In this document: one piece after another, positions 1-11,213 of the stretch
Position numbering within the stretch: position 1 is the stretch's first letter
Layout: the number at the start of each line of letters is the position of its first letter
Assembly (NCBI GenBank): GCA_037074765.1
Contig: JBAMDO010000575.1
Coordinates: 310,001 to 374,000, forward strand
Source of the DNA: Mansonella perstans
Lineage: Eukaryota; Nematoda; Chromadorea; Rhabditida; Onchocercidae
Direction of reading: 5' to 3'
Length of the DNA: 64,000 nucleotides
Program-made: the position numbers and the translations under genes
The notes under the pieces: model-generated
Database searches by the model: none
What the model was told of the DNA's origin: nothing
Seen by the model: the letters and a program-made list of their open reading frames with translations, nothing else

Positions 1-3000
1 ATTAGGATGTGATAATTTTGCAATATTGAAGCTTAGAGAGAGCAAAAATAAGTTGTTGCTTTTTTAGAGTACCGTTTGAAGAATCGAGCAATCATTGGTG
101 GAAAGCTGAAGCTCAATCAGCTAGGCAAATGATAATCATCGATGATTGTTTGGCTGAGAAGAGTTGATAATAATACTTATGAAATTGTATCAATCCCTTG
201 AGGATGTTTGTCTCGATATATATATGTGTGTGTCTGTATAGGTGTGTGCATGTGTATGGGTCGATGTGTATGGCTTGTAAACCAGATGCAGCAAAATTGA
301 TTCATTTATCAGTAGCGAGGAGAAAAGGGGAGGGTGTGGTTGAAGATTTTGAAAATATATAGTCAAATCAGTCAGTTGGTGTCATGAGTGAATCAGCCAG
401 TTAGTGAGCTTACTATGATACGGTAAGCGATGCGTTTTTATCCTTTTCTTTTAGTTCAGTAAATTTGCTGGATGTATGTCTCTAAAAGCTTCCATATCCA
501 TTTACCTATTCATTTAAAATGAAGCATTTTACATGCTTCATTTTAAATGATACGATGCAACTGATTCATTTTTCATTTAAAATTTTCAAAATGATTTCTT
601 TCTGTCTTTCTTTCTTCTATCTCTCTTCATTTCTTCATTTTTTTTAAAAAAAAATAATCTTTGAAAAAAGAAAAATTTCTAAAATTTTTTTTCTAAGAAA
701 TGAAAGAAAAAAACTAATCATTCCAGAAGTGAAAAGAAATTTAATTTTATGTAAAGTTGTTTTCAAATAAACGGAAAAAAAAATTATTTTACCTTTTTGC
801 AATAAATATTTTTTAAGAAAAAAGAGCGAAACAATTCGTCGTTTTCTTTTCTTTCCAAAATTTTCATTCTCCTCTGATTTTTCTTTCATTTTATGAATTT
901 TAACTACCAAAAATGAATCCAAAAATGAATAAATTTACTTTTTTTTCCTTCTCTTTTCTTCTTCATTTCTTTTTCTATTTTTTTTTTTTTTAAATTTATT
1001 TCAAAAGAATATCATACAGAGATAATGCATATTCAAAACTACTGTTAGAAACAAGATTCGATTCTCATTATCTCAAAGTTTTTCATACTTTTCCCTTGTT
1101 TCATCCCTTCTTTTCATTCATAATAATTTCTTCACTCTTCTTCTTTTTCTTCATCATCTATCATTTTATTTCTTCAATTCCATGCCTATTTCCTTTCTTT
1201 CATCCTACTTCTTTACCTCTTCTCTTCCATTTTTCATATATTTATTAGGTCATCATCCATCCCTTCTCATATTTCATTTTCCTCAAACCAGCAAATAGTT
1301 AGACAAAGGGCACAAAAGATTTTCAAATTCATTTTCCTGGTTAAATATAAAAAAAGGGGGAAAAAAATTATGGTCATTTGAAATTTTTAATTTTAACATA
1401 TCACAACAACACTACCCGCCACTTCTGCCTCTACTCTTAACATATCATAGAAATCAGTAAAAATTAGCACTTAATTGAAATGAGCGAAAAATGATCGTGT
1501 ATTAAATGAAAGTTGAATGATTACTAAAATACATTTCGACTAAAGCAAGATTTATTGCAAAACGTGGTGAGTTTTAAATGTTCTAATCTGTTTGCGTGTT
1601 GCAATCAGATATACTACTGTATATGGCCATATGATAATTACAATCCGTAAGAAAGTACTGTATAAATTGCGATTTACTACAATAAAATTACGCCATGTTC
1701 CTATTCAACTACTAATGCGTGAACAAATATCTACTAGAAAGATCTATGAAAATACAGTTGGTTGCGGTTTTCATATTAATAGCAATATTGTCAGTTTTCT
1801 GCAGAATACAGTAAGTAATGCTTGAATTATTCAAATCGCAAATTAACATTAACGAAGGTTTCCATTCGATTAAAACAGTGAAGAAATGAAGAAAAAATGG
1901 AAAGAAATGCTGTATAAATTAGATTAATTTATCACTAAATATGTTAAATATTTGAGCAATAAAATACTCTTAAAAAATGAGAAAACTTGCTGACCGCAGG
2001 TAATTTCACAACTAATTTTCTTCATCTTTGCTAGAGACAGAAAAGTTTTTTAGAATAGAACAAAACTTATAACTTTTGGTTCCCTCCAAAATTCACTTCC
2101 AAAGCAATGAATAATTTTGGAAAAAACAGAGAGAGAAGAGAAGAGAGGAAAAAAGAAAAGAAATAAGGTTGTATGCCTTACAACATTCTGGTTATGTGGA
2201 ACAAGAGGCCAAAAAAATGAAACAGCACTGAAGAATTTATGCCTATTTGATGAATATTATACCATATGCTTCGCCTGGCTCGAACTACTTTTACTATTTG
2301 GGTGGTCTCAATTTACAACAGTGCGGGTGGTCTTTTTCCCCTCTCTTCCTTCTCTCTACCAACAAAAGATAGTTTTCTCGGGGGAAAATTCTCTAGAAAT
2401 AGCAAAAATCTTCAGTGAACATAATTTTGACATCATCATCATCATCAAAAAGTAAGCTTATTTACGGCGCTCAAAGGACCAATAAATGGTCTACAGTGAT
2501 TTCGTACATTGTTCAGTTTCCTATTTAGGTTAGTTTAAAAATTAAGTAAGTTTGCAAATGCGTTTTAGATTTCAAGTTAATTTAAAAATATTCTTTGACA
2601 GGAGCAGAATCAGAAGCGGAAATATTATCATCATTATTATCCATTATCATATAAAATATTCATTCAGGAAGAGCGTTATGCTTGATTTTGGTAATATTTA
2701 AGAGTTTCACAGATTTAAATTTAAAGATTAACATTTTGATACGATTACAGCTAAACATGAGAGTGAGGCTTCAAAAAACAGATTTTACTTTGAATTAAAA
2801 GAGATGTGTGATAGATAATGCTTGCAGAATGAATGTTATGATTAGTGCAATTAAATAGATGCTGGGATTTTTAAAATTATGTAAATACAAACAATTGGAG
2901 CATAGATGAGGTATTTTATACTTCTCGATAAGGAACTAAAGTGTTTTGGGAAAACTTAAAGATGAACAGTCCTATGCTTCCTCAAAAATTTGCATAAAGT

Positions 3001-6000
3001 GTTTTAAACAATTCTCAGGTTTGAAAATTTTCCATTAGTGAATTATTCCAATCTTTTTGTAAAACTTATTATTTTTTTTGAAAAACGAGCCGACATTTTC
3101 CTTTTATAAATAACTGCTGGAAATTATTTTCAAAAGCAGTACAAGTTTTTCTACATGATTGATTTCACAATTTCGAGTCAGTTCTCATTTCAGGATTTGT
3201 TTTAACGGATACTTTTTGCACTAGCACACAATAATTTTCAACAAGAACTATCATTCCATATTTTTTTTGCTTTTCAATTTCTGTTCAAGTTTTTTTAAGA
3301 CTTAAAATCTGACAAGAATTTTCGTAATTAGCTCGCAAGAAGCAAATTAGATCGCATTCAATTCATATTAGCGATTGTATGATATCAGTCCAGCACAAGA
3401 AAAGGTTAGTAAAACTTATGCATATTAATGAAAAGTGGATTGAATTATTGCAATAGAATGAAACTGACTAAAGTTTGCTGTATGGAAATTACTGAAAGTA
3501 AACTTACTAATTTGGTTGAGTCTGGAACGAGTACTGCTCCCATTTATATACCTTTCTAGATGATATCACTGACTTACCGAATTCAAAGTTTGTAGGACAA
3601 TTTTATCAGAAGATGTACTGATGGTGGAGCAACATCGTTTTTAAGTTATACATCAGAATAAGCAATACTTACTGCTATAGAATGAATATCAGAAACAAGA
3701 CTGATCAATATTACTTGGATATTCATATAAAATGTAAGAGCGTTAGTAACATCTGAAAAATATTCAGATATTACTTATCCAGTAGCTAAAATAGAGCGAG
3801 AATAACGAAGCGGTTGGTGGCGAATAAGTAAGATGAAGAAAAGAGAGATAATATTGTTCTGCCGATATTCAGGCGAATTGCGCTCCTGAACTGGTTCGAA
3901 ATGATATGAAATGAAATGGATTAGAATGGAATGGTATCAAATTGGATGGGAAATGTGAGGCAGGCAGCAAGCAATACTCATAAAATACCCAATTTCGTTT
4001 ATGCAGCGGCACCGGGACCAGTAATGGTAATATTATAGGGAAATGATCGCGCGACGGAGGGAGAGGGTAAGAAGCGAGAATCTGAGAACCTGAACAATGC
4101 TACGGGGTAAGGAACTGCTGTCGTATTTTTTGATGCTCACCTGATGATGGTTATTCCTGATGATGAGGACGTTGATGATGGTGACGATAATGACAGCGAT
4201 AATGATATCATTTGATGGCACCATCAACAATAATGATACTAATTTGGAATTAATCTGATTGAACTCTGGAAAAATTTTACTGCATTTTAGAAATTTTTAT
4301 ATTCACATTAAGAATGAAATCAATTAATTATGAAAGTTACTTCTTACTGCTTTTCTGATTGATCCAGCAGTGAAATAACCCAAAAAATATATCAGAAACT
4401 TAAACTTCAAAATTTGAATTTATTCTATAAATATGAATTCTCATTTTGATTAATTTTGCATTACTTATATCAATGACCATCTGACCATGTAATTGCATCT
4501 TTCAATTGGTCATTATTTTTCGTAAGATTTGAATATTTTTTTAAAGTGATTCAGTACATTCTGCAACTGCCAATTTGTTTTTGCAATGAAACATTTCTCT
4601 CACGAGATACATTTTGAATCTTACCAAGTTTTTTAGCCAGACTTATAAATGTAATTATTCAAATATTGAAATGTCGTGTTTCAGTTTCATTATCATGAAA
4701 TCCTCTTTGTAATTTTTTTTCTTTTTATAATTGTTTAATTGCTTGGTCCATACTTAATTCTATATTTATTTAAAAATTCGTCATCAATTTAACCTATAAC
4801 AGAAATGGCTAGGCATTTGAGTTTTGTTGCTTTACATCTGAAGTTCAATAATGGACAGATCAGCTAGAGAGATACTGTAGTGATGTTAAATTCCATTAAC
4901 CGGATGTGTGAAAAACAACATGAAAAAGCATAAGAAGCGGAAAATGTGACTCTTTCGTTACATTCGGTTGACGGGGTCGATGATTTGTTCGTTCGCTAAC
5001 TATTTCCTGTATCCCATTTCAAATATTCGAATCCGTGGGTTTGACTGGTAGGCCATAAGCGCATCGTCTTCATGGCGCCACTATATTCTTCTCACTCCTA
5101 CTTCTTCCTTTCCATTCATCTTACCCCTATATTCTTTTAACAAATTTAATTTCTTCCTTGCTGAAATTGAATTTTGGCCTGGGCTTCAAAGCGTCAAATT
5201 TCTCTTTCTTTTTTTTCTCTTTTAAAATTTTTTTTCAAAGCTTTTGTGTGAACTTTTTCACAGATTTAAAATTTTTCCCAAAAATTGTACCATAAAATCT
5301 ATTATTTCATTGTTCGAATCTTCTACCATTTCCAACACACACAGACACTTATATCTATCTAACCATGGTTGTCATACCTGCTGCTTTGCTGCTATTCAGG
5401 GTGCGGGGTCTTTCCTCCATCTCTTTCCTATTTTCCACCATTTTCCGATTACATTTCTCCATCTGCACATGTATAATGGGATAGGGGAGATGTCTGATTG
5501 TATGTCTTTGAGTTCTATCCTGAATTTTCGATTTTTTCTTCAATATATCCTCTTCATGAGCCAACCGTGCCTTTGTTGTAGTACTAAACTGTTGTAGTAC
5601 TCCCTATCATCTCGTTTACCTCTTTCTTTTTATCCTTTACCTGTCTATTTCACATTTTATATTACCTTGCTTTAATTATTCATTTGGGAATGATGATTCA
5701 TACTCAAAAAGGATGAAAAGCGGTAGTAGGTTAATTATGGTGCTAATTTAATAATTTTATAAAAATTCTCAATATATTATGTTTCTAAGATGTTTATTAA
5801 TGTTTGCTTAATTAAATTTAACAGACAAAATAAATTACCCAAACGACTTTTCAAATGACTTCTAGATGAGTCATTAATTTTATTCTCAAATTACCAGGCA
5901 TTATTTCGAATCCATCTGCTAAGCGAATCGCATCAACTATTTCATTTCACTGTACAATTGAAAGTAATGAGATAGTTCATCGTTTAGTCATTATTAGTGA

Positions 6001-7439
6001 AATATAAGTTAGTTATAAAGGGGCTGTGAGTGATACTGATTTCATATCAGTTCTTCATATTAACAGTGTAGCTAACTGAGATAAGAGCATAAAAAGTGCT
6101 AAGATGATGATTTTTGCAACAATCAGTGAAAAATTATTTTGGCTAATTAAGAATATTTATGAATTGGTTGGAATGTGATTTCATCGATTATGCTAGATTT
6201 GCAATCATGCAAATGATGGCTACAGAATGCAGTTTCCCCTAACAACGGCTGCAAATTTTCCATCTGCACCTGCTTCAGATGAATACACATTTCTCGTAGC
6301 CCTGAAAATTGGATTTTTGGCTTTTTTGCTATTGCCTTTGAATGTGAAAATATTTCAGTCAACGGATTTAGTTTGCAAAATACCAACTTTTTAAACTATT
6401 TTGAATTCATTCTGCAAACTTTTTCATTTCTTATTTAAAATTTCTGAAATATGTTTAATTAATAAATAGAAAACTCTGCAGCGCAATAAAAATATTTCTG
6501 AAATTCAAACGTGAGCACACATCAAATAAATAATATGTGACCATTAAGGATTCTTCTGAAGGTGATCTAATTTATTAGTTTATCACAATGGACTAAAAAA
6601 TTGTTATCTATCAATAGCTCATTCATTTGAATTGTAGCCATAAATTTCACTTATTGCCAAATTATCCACCAACATACTAATCATTTCTGACTCCCATATC
6701 TCTCTTGCTTCACTTAAACTAACTGTTAATATTTAAATGTTTGACATTTTTATTTTCAGAATTTAGGATTTGAATAAATGAAGCAAGAATTGTTGCAAGC
6801 ATCCATGACACTTAAAATTACCTTTGCAGTTAGTTTGCGCAGTTTTACATAAAAGAAGAAAATAAAAAGCAAAAGTTGTAAACACTTTGAATTTGTACCA
6901 GAAAACTCAATAGGAATAACATAGCCTCTGATATTGGTTAACTTTGAATTTGGATTACGATTAAATGTCAACCCTGAGTAGTACTTGAGAAAAAAAGCTA
7001 CAGGATTTTGTTATGGTTGGTGCAAAATTGTGACCTTTGTTGATTCTTGCATTAATGTAGGTATCAATTCAGTAGGAGTGATTTAGCGTTAAATGTTAGC
7101 AATAACAGGATATTTAATTGATTAATATAGGCATTAAAATGCTGTTTAAATTAACATCAAAATTAGGACGGCAATAGAAGATAACTTACAGGACAATACA
7201 CAGTTGATCTCATTTCTTTTAATGATCGTACTTATTGATCTTTAATTTTCACTTCATCTGATTTCCTGAACGAAATTTCATGCATGGATGAAAAGAAAAT
7301 AAGGAGAATTTGATGAATAAAGGCAATCAAAATTTAATAGTACATTAAGCGCCTCATTATTGTAAGTGGTATTGCTGTTGCTGTGCATTGCTGACGCTTG
7401 AGCTATTCGGAAGACAACTAAACCGTTCAAATGGTCAAT
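1..7439. other. Gene-free AT-rich flank upstream of the egl-5 region
   Basis: No open frame here is longer than about 115 codons, and none shows a recognisable domain, sensible amino-acid composition or a run of splice-linked exons. The sequence is AT-rich, with poly-pyrimidine stretches (600-1250), a degenerate GAT-type triplet stretch (about 4130-4240) and a perfect inverted repeat at 510-550 (listed separately). A less AT-rich block lies at about 4960-5100. Being next to Hox genes it may hold regulatory DNA, but that is inference. Confidence 0.6.
510..550. repeat. Perfect 18-bp inverted repeat with 5-base loop
   Basis: The left arm is 510-527 (TCATTTAAAATGAAGCAT), the spacer 528-532 is TTTAC, and the right arm 533-550 is the exact reverse complement of the left. 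Part of the arm (CATTTAAAAT) recurs just downstream at about 570-585. It could be a small transposon remnant, a hairpin RNA or a cruciform-prone site. No flanking target duplication is evident. Confidence 0.85.
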
Positions 7440-7445
7440 TTTATT
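7440..7445 (-). terminator. Poly(A) signal of the small membrane-protein gene
   Basis: TTTATT on the + strand reads AATAAA on the minus strand. It lies about 16 bases past the stop codon of the minus-strand frame ending at 7461, a very short 3' UTR that is usual in nematodes. Confidence 0.5.
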
Positions 7446-7460
7446 AGGAAATTTAAGGCG

Positions 7461-7724
7461 TTAATTTCTTGCCTTTTTCGTTGCCTTCTTTTTACCTGAT
7501 TCAGTTTTCGATATTACCATATATATTTTTGACCTGTCACACGTAATGCACGTTCGCGTAAGAATTTCAACGGAGGGAAGACTTTCAATGTATTTGATGT
7601 CAACTGATTGTCCTCCTTTATCAGGCCTCTTGCAATCACGTAATTCTGATTTGATTTTCCAGGCAATCCAACCAATCAGAGCTCCGCTGGTATACGCCCA
7701 CAAAGGATTTCTAAGTTTGTTCAT
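7461..7724 (-). CDS. Small protein with one hydrophobic segment, unrecognised
   Basis: This is an 87-residue single-exon frame on the minus strand. It begins MNKLRNPLWAYTSGALIGW and ends in a Lys-rich tail (GKKKATKKARN). Residues about 6-22 form one hydrophobic segment suitable as a membrane anchor; the rest is polar, with two cysteines spaced CITC. The ATG at 7724 was chosen because TTGTTATCAG, a good (trans-)splice acceptor, directly precedes it. The same frame is open upstream to another ATG at 7886, giving 141 residues. A poly(A) signal follows the stop closely. The gene is divergent from egl-5, with about 370 bases between start codons. No family was recognised. A GTAAAA near the end could be a donor to a further exon. 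The frame could also be chance, but composition and the poly(A) signal favour a real gene. Confidence 0.45.
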   Translation of the reverse strand: MNKLRNPLWAYTSGALIGWIAWKIKSELRDCKRPDKGGQSVDIKYIESLPSVEILTRTCITCDRSKIYMVISKTESGKKKATKKARN

Positions 7725-8097
7725 CTGATAACAAGAGTAGTGAGTGAAGTGGAGCAATAGCAAAGATTCGAAGAGGACAGCTCCGCCCTCTTTGACTTGG
7801 ATACGGTATTTTGAGCTGCTGTTGCTGGCATGTTGTGCATGTCGTGCCTGAAGGAGGTGGTGTATTAACGGCAACAGCATCTTCATTAGTGGCAGCAGTA
7901 TTCAAATGTGCAAAGGATCAGTAGCAATAGTAGAAAAAGGAGAAGAGTAAGAAGAAAGCTTGATCCATCCATCCGATTCATTCGATCCATCATCAATCCA
8001 GTTGATCCCTTTTATATACCCACTGATCAGCTATTGCGACTTTTTTTGCTGAGAATTTATTGTACGTGGTAAAAGCAACCATAAAGTGATATCAACA

Positions 8098-9893
8098 ATG
8101 AATGCACCAACGCTTTCAGCGATGGGTTTCGAATTTCCCGCTTCCGGCTCGCGAACTTTCCAGGATGCGGCAGCATCAGCTGCGGTAGCTGCTGTTATTC
8201 CAACAGATGATCATCTGCAACGGCTTGCACAAATGACTCAAGGTGTCGGTCACACTAATTCGTCAACTGCTACAAAATCTTCCGGTTCCTCCGATAGCAG
8301 TGACCCTAATTCGACTACCACTCAACCAGATCCAGCCTTATACCAGAGTGCTGCTGCTGCTGCATATGTACAGCAATATGGCAATTGGCCTAATTATTAT
8401 CAACAGTTCGGGCAGCCGATGAATCCGGCTGCGGCTGCATTTTCTGCTTGGCCGCCACAGTGCTATGCACCTCCACATTGGCCAAATTATGGTAAGTTAA
8501 ATTTAATAAAATTTATGTTCATGACACTTTAATTCGGTTACCTCTCTCAATCATTGTGTTTGTTTGTTCATCTACCCGTCTCTAAGGGACTAGTCATTGG
8601 TGCGTACATAGAGCTAATACTCATTCTCTCTTTTTATTTCATTTAATTGTCCATAAATTTTTATTTAATACCCTTTTCATCTCCTTTAACGAAGTATTTC
8701 ATCGGGTTACATAGATCACTCGATTATTAACTTGAAGATTAGATCCATTCACACCTAAATTTATTTAATACTATTCAAACAACTTCCCAGCGCAATTATT
8801 TGAACTACTCATAGCTCAGTTCTTGTCTGAACTTCTAAACATTTCCTTGTTTTCATTATAAGAATTATTCTGCAGAAAACCTCATCACATCATTTTTTAT
8901 TTAATGTCCTCTTTATCACTATAATTGTTGTTCTGTTATTCGTCAACTAATGATAATTCTCATTACAGTCAATTACAGCAATAATATTACACTGTCGCTT
9001 GCTTATTGATCATTTGCTTAGATTTAAGTAATTAATGGGACACGAACCATTTAAATTCACAATGAAGAAAAGAAATTACCATTTATGAATTTGTTGAATT
9101 TTAAAAAATTGCAGCAATTTTTTAAAATGAGATTTTAAATTTCATCTGTGAAAACCCTGTATTCCTTGCTTTCTCTTTCAATTTTCTTCATATCACTGTT
9201 TCTTATAGTCAGTTAACCATATTTATTCAACTTATCATTTTATTCCTCTTTATGAATTCTCTTGGAAATCCATTTTTTGATAATTTGATAAATTATATTC
9301 GATAATTTTTAAAAATGGTCGAAAGTTGCTAATGAAATTTATGTAAATTTTCAAAATGAACTAAAATCCCGGAATAAACAAAGTGATCGAGCTCGAAAAA
9401 GGCTTTTCGAAAATTTTGGGAGAATTTTGTTTGATCTAAAATTGCAGCACAATCGAAGAAGGGTCGTCAAACATATCAACGTTATCAGACATCCGTGCTC
9501 GAAAGCAAGTTCCAGCAAAGCAGTTATGTGAGTAAAAAGCAACGTGAAGAGCTTCGGCTACAAACCAATTTGAGTGACCGACAAATCAAAATATGGTTCC
9601 AGAATCGTCGAATGAAGGCTAAGAAGGAAAAGAATCGGTGCGAAGAGCAAAATGAGCATTCTGCTTTGCTTCCAGCAAATCCACCCAAGCAATTGGTTGT
9701 TGACAGTGCTGCTGCAGCTGCAGCTGCAGCCGCAGCAGCAGTTGCAAATGATGAACGTGTGGATAAAAAGGTATCCGCTGGTGCAAGTTGGTGTATGCCG
9801 GCAATGCCAACAATGCCCCAGCCATGGCCTAATCAGATGCCACCTCATCCAGCATCCTATGTACCCTATCCTATTTGTCCGCCCAATATATGA
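8098..9893 (+). CDS. egl-5: Posterior (Abd-B class) Hox transcription factor EGL-5
   Basis: Two exons, 8098-8491 and 9448-9893, join in phase 1 (donor ATG|GTAAGTT, acceptor AATTGCAG) to give 279 residues. The N-terminal exon is Ala/Ser/Thr-rich and ends in a Trp/Tyr/Pro-rich stretch (WPPQCYAPPHWPNYG). The homeodomain spans residues about 134-193: RQTYQRYQTSVLE in the arm and helix 1, [17 protein letters not shown] in helix 3, with W48, F49, Q50, N51 and R53 intact and Ala at position 56. An 11-Ala tract (residues about 219-229) and a Pro/Met/Tyr-rich tail follow. The homeodomain and tail resemble what I recall of C. elegans EGL-5, a nuclear DNA-binding selector of posterior cell fates. ATG 8098 is the first in-frame ATG; a GTG lies four codons before it. 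TATA-like TTTATATACC lies about 85 bases upstream of the ATG. AATAAA signals lie at 10132 and 10164. Exon 1 may also serve ant-1. Confidence 0.93.
9703..9738 (+). repeat. Polyalanine-coding GCN/CAG-like tract in egl-5
   Basis: Mixed GCT/GCA/GCC codons encode 11 consecutive alanines just C-terminal to the EGL-5 homeodomain. The codons are mixed, so the tract is not a pure triplet expansion. Polyalanine outside the homeodomain is common in Hox proteins. Confidence 0.85.
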
Positions 9894-10944
9894 AATATGA
9901 TATTTGATGCTTTTTCATATTTTCTATGTGCGCATTTTTCATGTGCTATAATACATCCGATCAATGTTTTTTTTTTGCTTTATTACCGGTGGTTTTCATT
10001 AGTTATAGAATATGCGACAAACTTATGCTCATTAGAACGAATAGCCATTTGACCAACAGATATGTTGAAGAGAAAAGGCTATTAGGCTGTTCCAATAATC
10101 CAAATTAACCTTGCAAAATTATTGTTGTATTAATAAATTATTGCAAATTAGGGATAGATAATCAATAAAGTAATTTATTCTTTCTTTTGGGTGGAATCGG
10201 AAATTCACAAATTGGATTATAAAATTAAGTTAATTTTGTCCGAAAAAAAATAATTTTCCCTCTTAGTTTGACGCATCGTATGTTTGATTGTGATCATAAG
10301 TTCTGAATTTAATTTGATTTGATTACCGTATATGAGAGTGCTGTGTGAGCGCCTTTTTTTCTTTTGAATGAAAGAATGAAGAAATTATGATTGGCAAAAA
10401 ACTTGCCTCCATTGCTTTTTTTTTTCAGTTACAGCTCAACAAAATCTTACAAAAAACTTTTATCAACTCAAATTTTATGCTTTAATATTTAATTTAACAT
10501 TTGGCTCCTACTCTATCTTAAATTCAAATGAAATTTTGAAGGATTTCTCTCTCTAATTTGAAATTTTCGTTCTTTCTTTGTCATTGAAAAAAATGCTGAA
10601 GCTTTGAACTTTTCAGCTTAAAAGTTCCAAGCTTCAAATCAATTTAGATTTATTCAAATAAATTTGTATCATTTTGCAAAATACAAAAAAGTTACTTCGC
10701 ATTGTTCTTCATATTCTGAAGCTTTCAAAAATTTCCATTGATTTTTTTCATCTACTTTGCATTTCTTGGCTAATATTCCTCATTTTATAGATTTTTTTAA
10801 AAAATATATTAAAATTAAAAATTTCCATTTCTCACCAAACCAAAAAAGAGAGTGAAGATTTTTTTTTTTAAATTAAGAATTGTTATCATGTAAATTTGCA
10901 AATTCATATTTCCATATAGGTATTCCTGTGCTCTTCAATTGCAG
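9894..10944 (+). other. Interval between the egl-5 and ant-1 homeobox exons
   Basis: It carries the egl-5 3' UTR with AATAAA at 10132-10137 and 10164-10169, then AT-rich DNA up to the acceptor TTCAATTGCAG ending at 10944. No exon that could give ant-1 its own N-terminus was found here. If ant-1 is spliced from egl-5 exon 1, this stretch is intronic in that transcript. Confidence 0.6.
10164..10169 (+). terminator. Poly(A) signal, egl-5
   Basis: AATAAA about 270 bases past the egl-5 stop. Another AATAAA lies at 10132-10137, so either could be used. Confidence 0.5.
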
Positions 10945-11213
10945 CGATGATCCAGAAACAAAATGCAAACAAAACGGCATTCATTGCAGATAAATGTAAG
11001 AAGAGAGGAAGGCAAACGTACAGTCGTCAGCAAACCTTGGAACTTGAGAAGGAATTTCACTACAACAAATATTTGACACGACGACGGCGCATTGAATTAA
11101 ATCGAACGTTGGGTCTCACTGAGCGACAGATCAAAATTTGGTTCCAAAATCGACGAATGAAGAAGAAAAAGGAGGATAAGGCAAGGGAAGAGCACAGGAA
11201 TATTCATAATTAA
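10945..11213 (+). CDS. ant-1: Antennapedia-class homeobox exon (ANT-1), probable alternative 3' exon of egl-5
   Basis: The exon is preceded by a strong acceptor (TTCAATTGCAG) and encodes a full homeodomain ([20 protein letters not shown] in the arm and helix 1, [15 protein letters not shown] in helix 3), then 11 residues and a stop. It matches the Antp/Hox6-8 class, except that position 56, Trp in Antp, is Lys. No separate first exon is visible. Joining to egl-5 exon 1 (phase 1) gives GCG ATG ATC in frame and a 220-residue protein with the homeodomain at about 150-209. Alternatively, spliced-leader addition at 10944 would expose the in-frame ATG at 10947 and give an 88-residue protein. C. elegans lacks a clear Antp orthologue. 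I recall a B. malayi Hox-cluster study linking ant-1 and egl-5 transcripts, but I cannot verify it here. AATAAA lies at 11428. Confidence 0.88.

Noticed and set aside
2117..2455. 112-codon + strand open frame
   Set aside because: The start is low-complexity (Glu/Lys-rich) and the end is an Ile/Lys run; no ATG at the start, no domain and no splice-linked exons. A chance frame in AT-rich DNA.
5715..5740. GGTAGTAGGTT, resembling let-7
   Set aside because: The seed is GCGGTAG rather than GAGGTAG, and no complementary arm was found nearby to make a hairpin.
9558..9848. Minus-strand open frames opposite the egl-5 homeobox exon
   Set aside because: They mirror the coding bias of egl-5; the Cys/Leu/Gln runs are the complement of the polyalanine codons.
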